Of a stretch of 64,000 nt of DNA, positions 63,353 through 64,000 are shown piece after piece. Both the position numbers and the translations under genes were made by a program. The stretch's first letter is position 1; every line of letters begins with the position of its first letter. This DNA comes from Apium graveolens (Eukaryota; Streptophyta; Magnoliopsida; Apiales; Apiaceae). The notes beneath the pieces were generated by a model. It made no database searches, was not told the DNA's origin, and saw only the letters and a list, made by a program, of their open reading frames with translations. The stretch covers positions 30,034-94,033 of the forward strand of contig NW_027417687.1 of assembly GCF_009905375.1 (NCBI RefSeq). Direction: 5' to 3'.

Positions 63353-64000
63353 AAGTGGCATTAATAGGTGGTAAAAGGATGTCAATTGGATGTATATGAT
63401 GATAACATGTTAATTGTTGTATATATGGTGGAAAGTGACTCATTATAAGGTGCAAAGTGACTCTAATGTAATGAAAAGTGGACTTACAGGGTGATTAGAA
63501 CCAATTTGGAAAAAAATTGACTGTATGAAAGTGGAACTAAGAGGTGGTAAAAGGAGTCAAATTGGATGTATATGATGTTAATATTTAATTGTTTGTATAT
63601 AATGCTGGAATGTGACTCTTATAGGGTGCAAAGTTACTCTAATATGGTGAAAAGTGACTTACATGGTTAATAAAACCAAAATGTGGACAAATGACTTGTA
63701 AATGTGCACTAAGAGGTGGTAAAAGGATTTCTAATTGTACATGATGTTAACATGTTAATTGTACCAAATATATAGCAAGTGAGTATTATAGGGTGCAAAG
63801 TGACTCTAATATGGGGAGAAGTCCTTACATGATTGCTTAGAGCCAAAATATGGCCCAAAATTGACTGTTGAAAGTGGTACCAAGAGGTGGTTAAAGGATG
63901 TCTAATTGCATGTAATGATTAACATGTTAATTGTTATAAATATATGGTGGCAAGTGACCCTTATAGGGTGCAAAGTGACTCTAATATGGTTGAAAAGTGA
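63353..64000 (+). repeat. Tetramer cut by the window end
   Basis: A complete A (GTAATGAAAAG), B and an alpha-like C are present, and D runs off the right edge. Indels are the densest of the whole window. The array clearly continues. Confidence 0.8.

Larger units (their letters stand above)
558..64000 (+). repeat. Satellite DNA array, ~179-bp monomer, higher-order structured
   Basis: Four related monomer types of 178-180 bp follow one another head to tail for 63.4 kb. Type A opens AAAGTGGCATTAATAGG, type B AAAGTGGAACTAAGAGG, type C AATGTGGCACT or AATGTGGCAAT, and type D AAAGGGGTACCAAGAGG. All end in a version of AAAATTGACTTGTATG. I placed about 97 trimer units and 16 tetramer units by finding each D-to-A boundary, giving about 355 monomers averaging 178.7 bp. 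One typical D monomer has 43 G, 19 C and about 34% G+C. Monomers near 178-180 bp are typical of plant centromeric or heterochromatic satellites. Whether this one binds CENH3 cannot be told from sequence. The array does not end within the window. Confidence 0.98.
55545..64000 (+). repeat. Distal zone: mixture of tetramers and trimers, indel-rich
   Basis: Units start at 55545(T), 56250, 56787, 57329(T), 58041(T), 58757, 59295(T), 60009, 60549, 61085, 61615(T), 62296, 62821 and 63353(T, cut by the window end). The T-beta-gamma decamer of the proximal zone recurs at 55545-57328 and 61615-63352. Indels increase sharply after about 59.4 kb, and unit lengths drift (681 bp for the tetramer at 61615). 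Confidence 0.82.

Noticed and set aside
558..64000. A CRISPR array or other prokaryotic repeat system.
   Set aside because: There are no short identical repeats separated by unique spacers and no cas-like genes. The unit is a continuous ~179-bp tandem repeat, and the flank has plant LTR-like features.
558..64000. W-box-like TTGAC and bZIP-like TGACTC motifs in each monomer as regulatory sites.
   Set aside because: Short cores like these are expected in any repeated sequence, and no gene lies nearby. The 21-bp phasing is the more specific observation and is reported separately.
558..64000. Transposon insertions or inverted blocks within the array.
   Set aside because: I followed unit boundaries from 558 to the end and every interval is accounted for by 3 or 4 monomers in the plus orientation. 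No interval exceeds about 721 bp.

Overview
The window is a tandem satellite array with a short non-satellite flank. From about base 558 to the last base it is made of head-to-tail copies of an AT-rich monomer of about 179 bp (roughly 355 copies by hand count). All copies lie in one orientation. I found no inversion, no inserted transposon and no gene inside the array. The first 557 bases are a different sequence. It resembles the 3' part of a plant LTR (TATA-like box, U5-like tail, CA-type end abutting the satellite). A long satellite with a monomer near 178-180 bp beside retroelement DNA suggests pericentromeric, centromeric or other heterochromatin of a flowering plant. I cannot name the species or the satellite family.

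Layout. 1-557: LTR-like flank. 558-12028: proximal zone, an irregular mixture of tetramers (monomer types A-B-C-D, about 715 bp) and trimers (A/B fusion, C, D, about 538 bp). 12029-about 55544: central zone, mainly regular nonamers of about 1.6 kb, each built from three distinguishable trimers (called alpha, beta and gamma here), with three isolated tetramers. 55545-64000: distal zone, which returns to the tetramer/trimer mixture of the proximal edge. The array runs off the right end of the window.

The hierarchy is threefold at each step: monomer (179), trimer (538), nonamer (about 1613), and evidence for a 27-mer (about 4.84 kb). A further duplication has an offset of about 10.4 kb. Private variants suggest that the trimer arose by A/B fusion from the tetramer. 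They also suggest that the alpha-beta-gamma nonamer arose from a decamer (tetramer-beta-gamma) that survives in the two outer zones.

A caution about the sequence itself: from about 20-22 kb onward, single-base indels become frequent. Many look like two repeat variants printed side by side (for example A/G sites written AG). This suggests a consensus built from reads of several repeat copies. Part of the array is therefore probably a collapsed or mixed assembly, and the last 5 kb is the worst.

Every open reading frame of 60-97 codons lies inside the satellite, recurs with the repeat and has no protein-like features. None is annotated as a gene.
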